Positions 19,948-20,687 of a stretch of 20,687 nt of DNA are shown here, in pieces. Within the stretch, counting starts at the first letter, position 1. Every line of letters starts with the position of its first letter. The notes beneath the pieces are model-generated. The model was not told the origin of the DNA, did not search any database, and saw only the letters and a list, made by a program, of their open reading frames with translations. The DNA lies in assembly GCA_035628645.1 (NCBI GenBank), contig DASPJL010000084.1, forward strand, positions 1 through 20,687, read 5' to 3'. A program made the translations under genes and the position numbers. The DNA is from DASPJL01 sp035628645 (GTDB lineage Bacteria > Bacteroidota > Bacteroidia > Cytophagales > Cyclobacteriaceae).

Positions 19948-20687
19948 TTAATTAAAGCTAATATGCATACCTGTAAATTCACCTAAGCGGTGAACGGATT
20001 GGGTAAATGTGTTGATTTGGTTTTTGTTGGGCAACATGAAAAAGCTATATTCCACACGGAGTGATTTATTTCTGATCGTTCGTTTCCATGTCCCTATTGC
20101 CTGTCCTTCACAAAGGATCATATTGTCAAAGTGAAATGTAGCGTCGCTTTTAGATAGCATCATTGCTCGCCGGTCTTTATACCCCATTACGAATTCGTCA
20201 TATATGGGTAGAAGATGAATTGTTTCAAATTGCTTGTCAACCAACGAAATGTTTGAAGTAAAAAAATATTCCTGACCCTCAACCGCTGCTTTCTCGAGGA
20301 ATGGCTTCATCATTTCAATGCCTTTTTTACAGTGGGTCATTGTCAAACCTGACCAGGTCGCAAAATCTTTAATAGTCGCGGGACCTCGGCTTTTGAAGTA
20401 GCGTGTAGTCAGTTCGGCTAATGCTTCTTCCTTTTCCAACAATTTTTTATGCTTAATTCTTTCATCTAACAGGGCATAAGTGAATTTATTTCCTTGTCTT
20501 GCACCGCTGCAAATAATTCCGTTCAACTCAGCATTCATCATAATGTAGCTCAGACGGTGTCCACTGGCAATGATTTTAACCTTTTTAAACTCCTGATTTA
20601 TATCATCGCGGCTAAGTTGCTTTCCGCCCTGTAGAATTTTAATCAAGAGGTCGTTGCAGCGATTAAAAATTTTGTCGTCCAATTCGA
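19948..20687 (-). CDS. winged-helix DNA-binding domain protein (HTH_42/YcaQ-AlkZ-like), partial
   Basis: Minus-strand gene running off the right edge of the window; about 246 C-terminal residues are visible. The frame stays open at the edge, so the leading residues are not a true start. Known members are about 350-400 aa. Visible blocks are LLIKILQGGKQLSRDDINQEF, GIICSGARQGNKFTYALLDE, then EEALAELTTRYFKSRGPATI and KDFATWSGLTMTHCKKGIE. The signature IYDEFVMGYKDR follows, and a C-terminal region LGTWKRTI-type sequence ends GMHISFN. Some relatives are DNA glycosylases that unhook interstrand crosslinks (AlkZ, YcaQ). Their catalytic QxQ motif is in the N-terminal part, outside this window, so activity cannot be judged. 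Confidence 0.85.
   Translation of the reverse strand, partial: ELDDKIFNRCNDLLIKILQGGKQLSRDDINQEFKKVKIIASGHRLSYIMMNAELNGIICSGARQGNKFTYALLDERIKHKKLLEKEEALAELTTRYFKSRGPATIKDFATWSGLTMTHCKKGIEMMKPFLEKAAVEGQEYFFTSNISLVDKQFETIHLLPIYDEFVMGYKDRRAMMLSKSDATFHFDNMILCEGQAIGTWKRTIRNKSLRVEYSFFMLPNKNQINTFTQSVHRLGEFTGMHISFN

Overview
The window looks like an accessory stretch of a Bacteroidota chromosome, probably of the Chitinophaga/Niastella/Sphingobacteria kind. The reasons are AT-rich DNA, almost no Shine-Dalgarno sequences, some TAnnTTTG-type -7 motifs, many short lipoproteins with a Ser/Ala/Thr-rich lipobox, a Reg_prop-type propeller protein, a MORN_2 lipoprotein and short palindromic intergenic repeats. 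No rRNA, tRNA, CRISPR array, transposase or integrase gene is visible. This taxonomic call is an inference, because no marker gene is present.

Layout. 1-1445: a lipoprotein gene on the minus strand, then about 800 bp of repeats (elements C, B and A). 1446-4494: four small orphan genes, all on the plus strand. They encode a membrane protein, a lipoprotein, a membrane-anchored ZipA C-terminal-domain-like protein and a DUF4275-like protein. They are separated by attC-like palindromic spacers, and two of the genes are bracketed by their own matching inverted repeats. 4496-5491: a seven-bladed propeller lipoprotein gene cut by a single TGG-to-TAG stop. 5715-6326: a RibD_C/DHFR-like reductase. 6337-8502: two near-identical 64-bp palindromic repeats (A2, A3) that precede orphan genes; the second gene has perfect terminal inverted repeats and an attC-like tail. 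8576-8913: a decayed Crp/Fnr-GyrI-like chimera. 8945-9281: the second copy of the 340-bp repeat B. 9362-11364: small membrane proteins and a beta-helix-like protein. 11504-12268: a stand-alone type I methionine aminopeptidase. 12360-13252: a secreted protein followed by a 5'-truncated TPM-domain fragment. 13477-14337: a divergent HxlR regulator and ABM-fold monooxygenase pair with a palindromic operator between them. 14621-16839: a frameshifted membrane AraC-type regulator followed by a lipoprotein with two NTF2-like domains. 17145-18597: a MORN_2 lipoprotein, a degenerate cassette-type spacer and two tandem small membrane coiled-coil proteins. 18726-19760: a luciferase-like flavin monooxygenase. 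19948-end: a winged-helix (HTH_42/YcaQ-like) protein that runs off the window.

The most interesting signal is the organisation rather than any single gene. Unrelated, mostly promoterless single-gene units sit between folded spacers. The ends of each unit read GTTAGGY or GTTGTRC on the left and the complementary CCTAAC or GTACAAC on the right, and in three units those ends match each other across the gene over 10-16 bp. This is the geometry expected of integron gene cassettes and their attC sites, here without an integrase in the window (a CALIN-like or cassette-like array). A second theme is decay: four loci carry a stop, a frameshift or a truncation.
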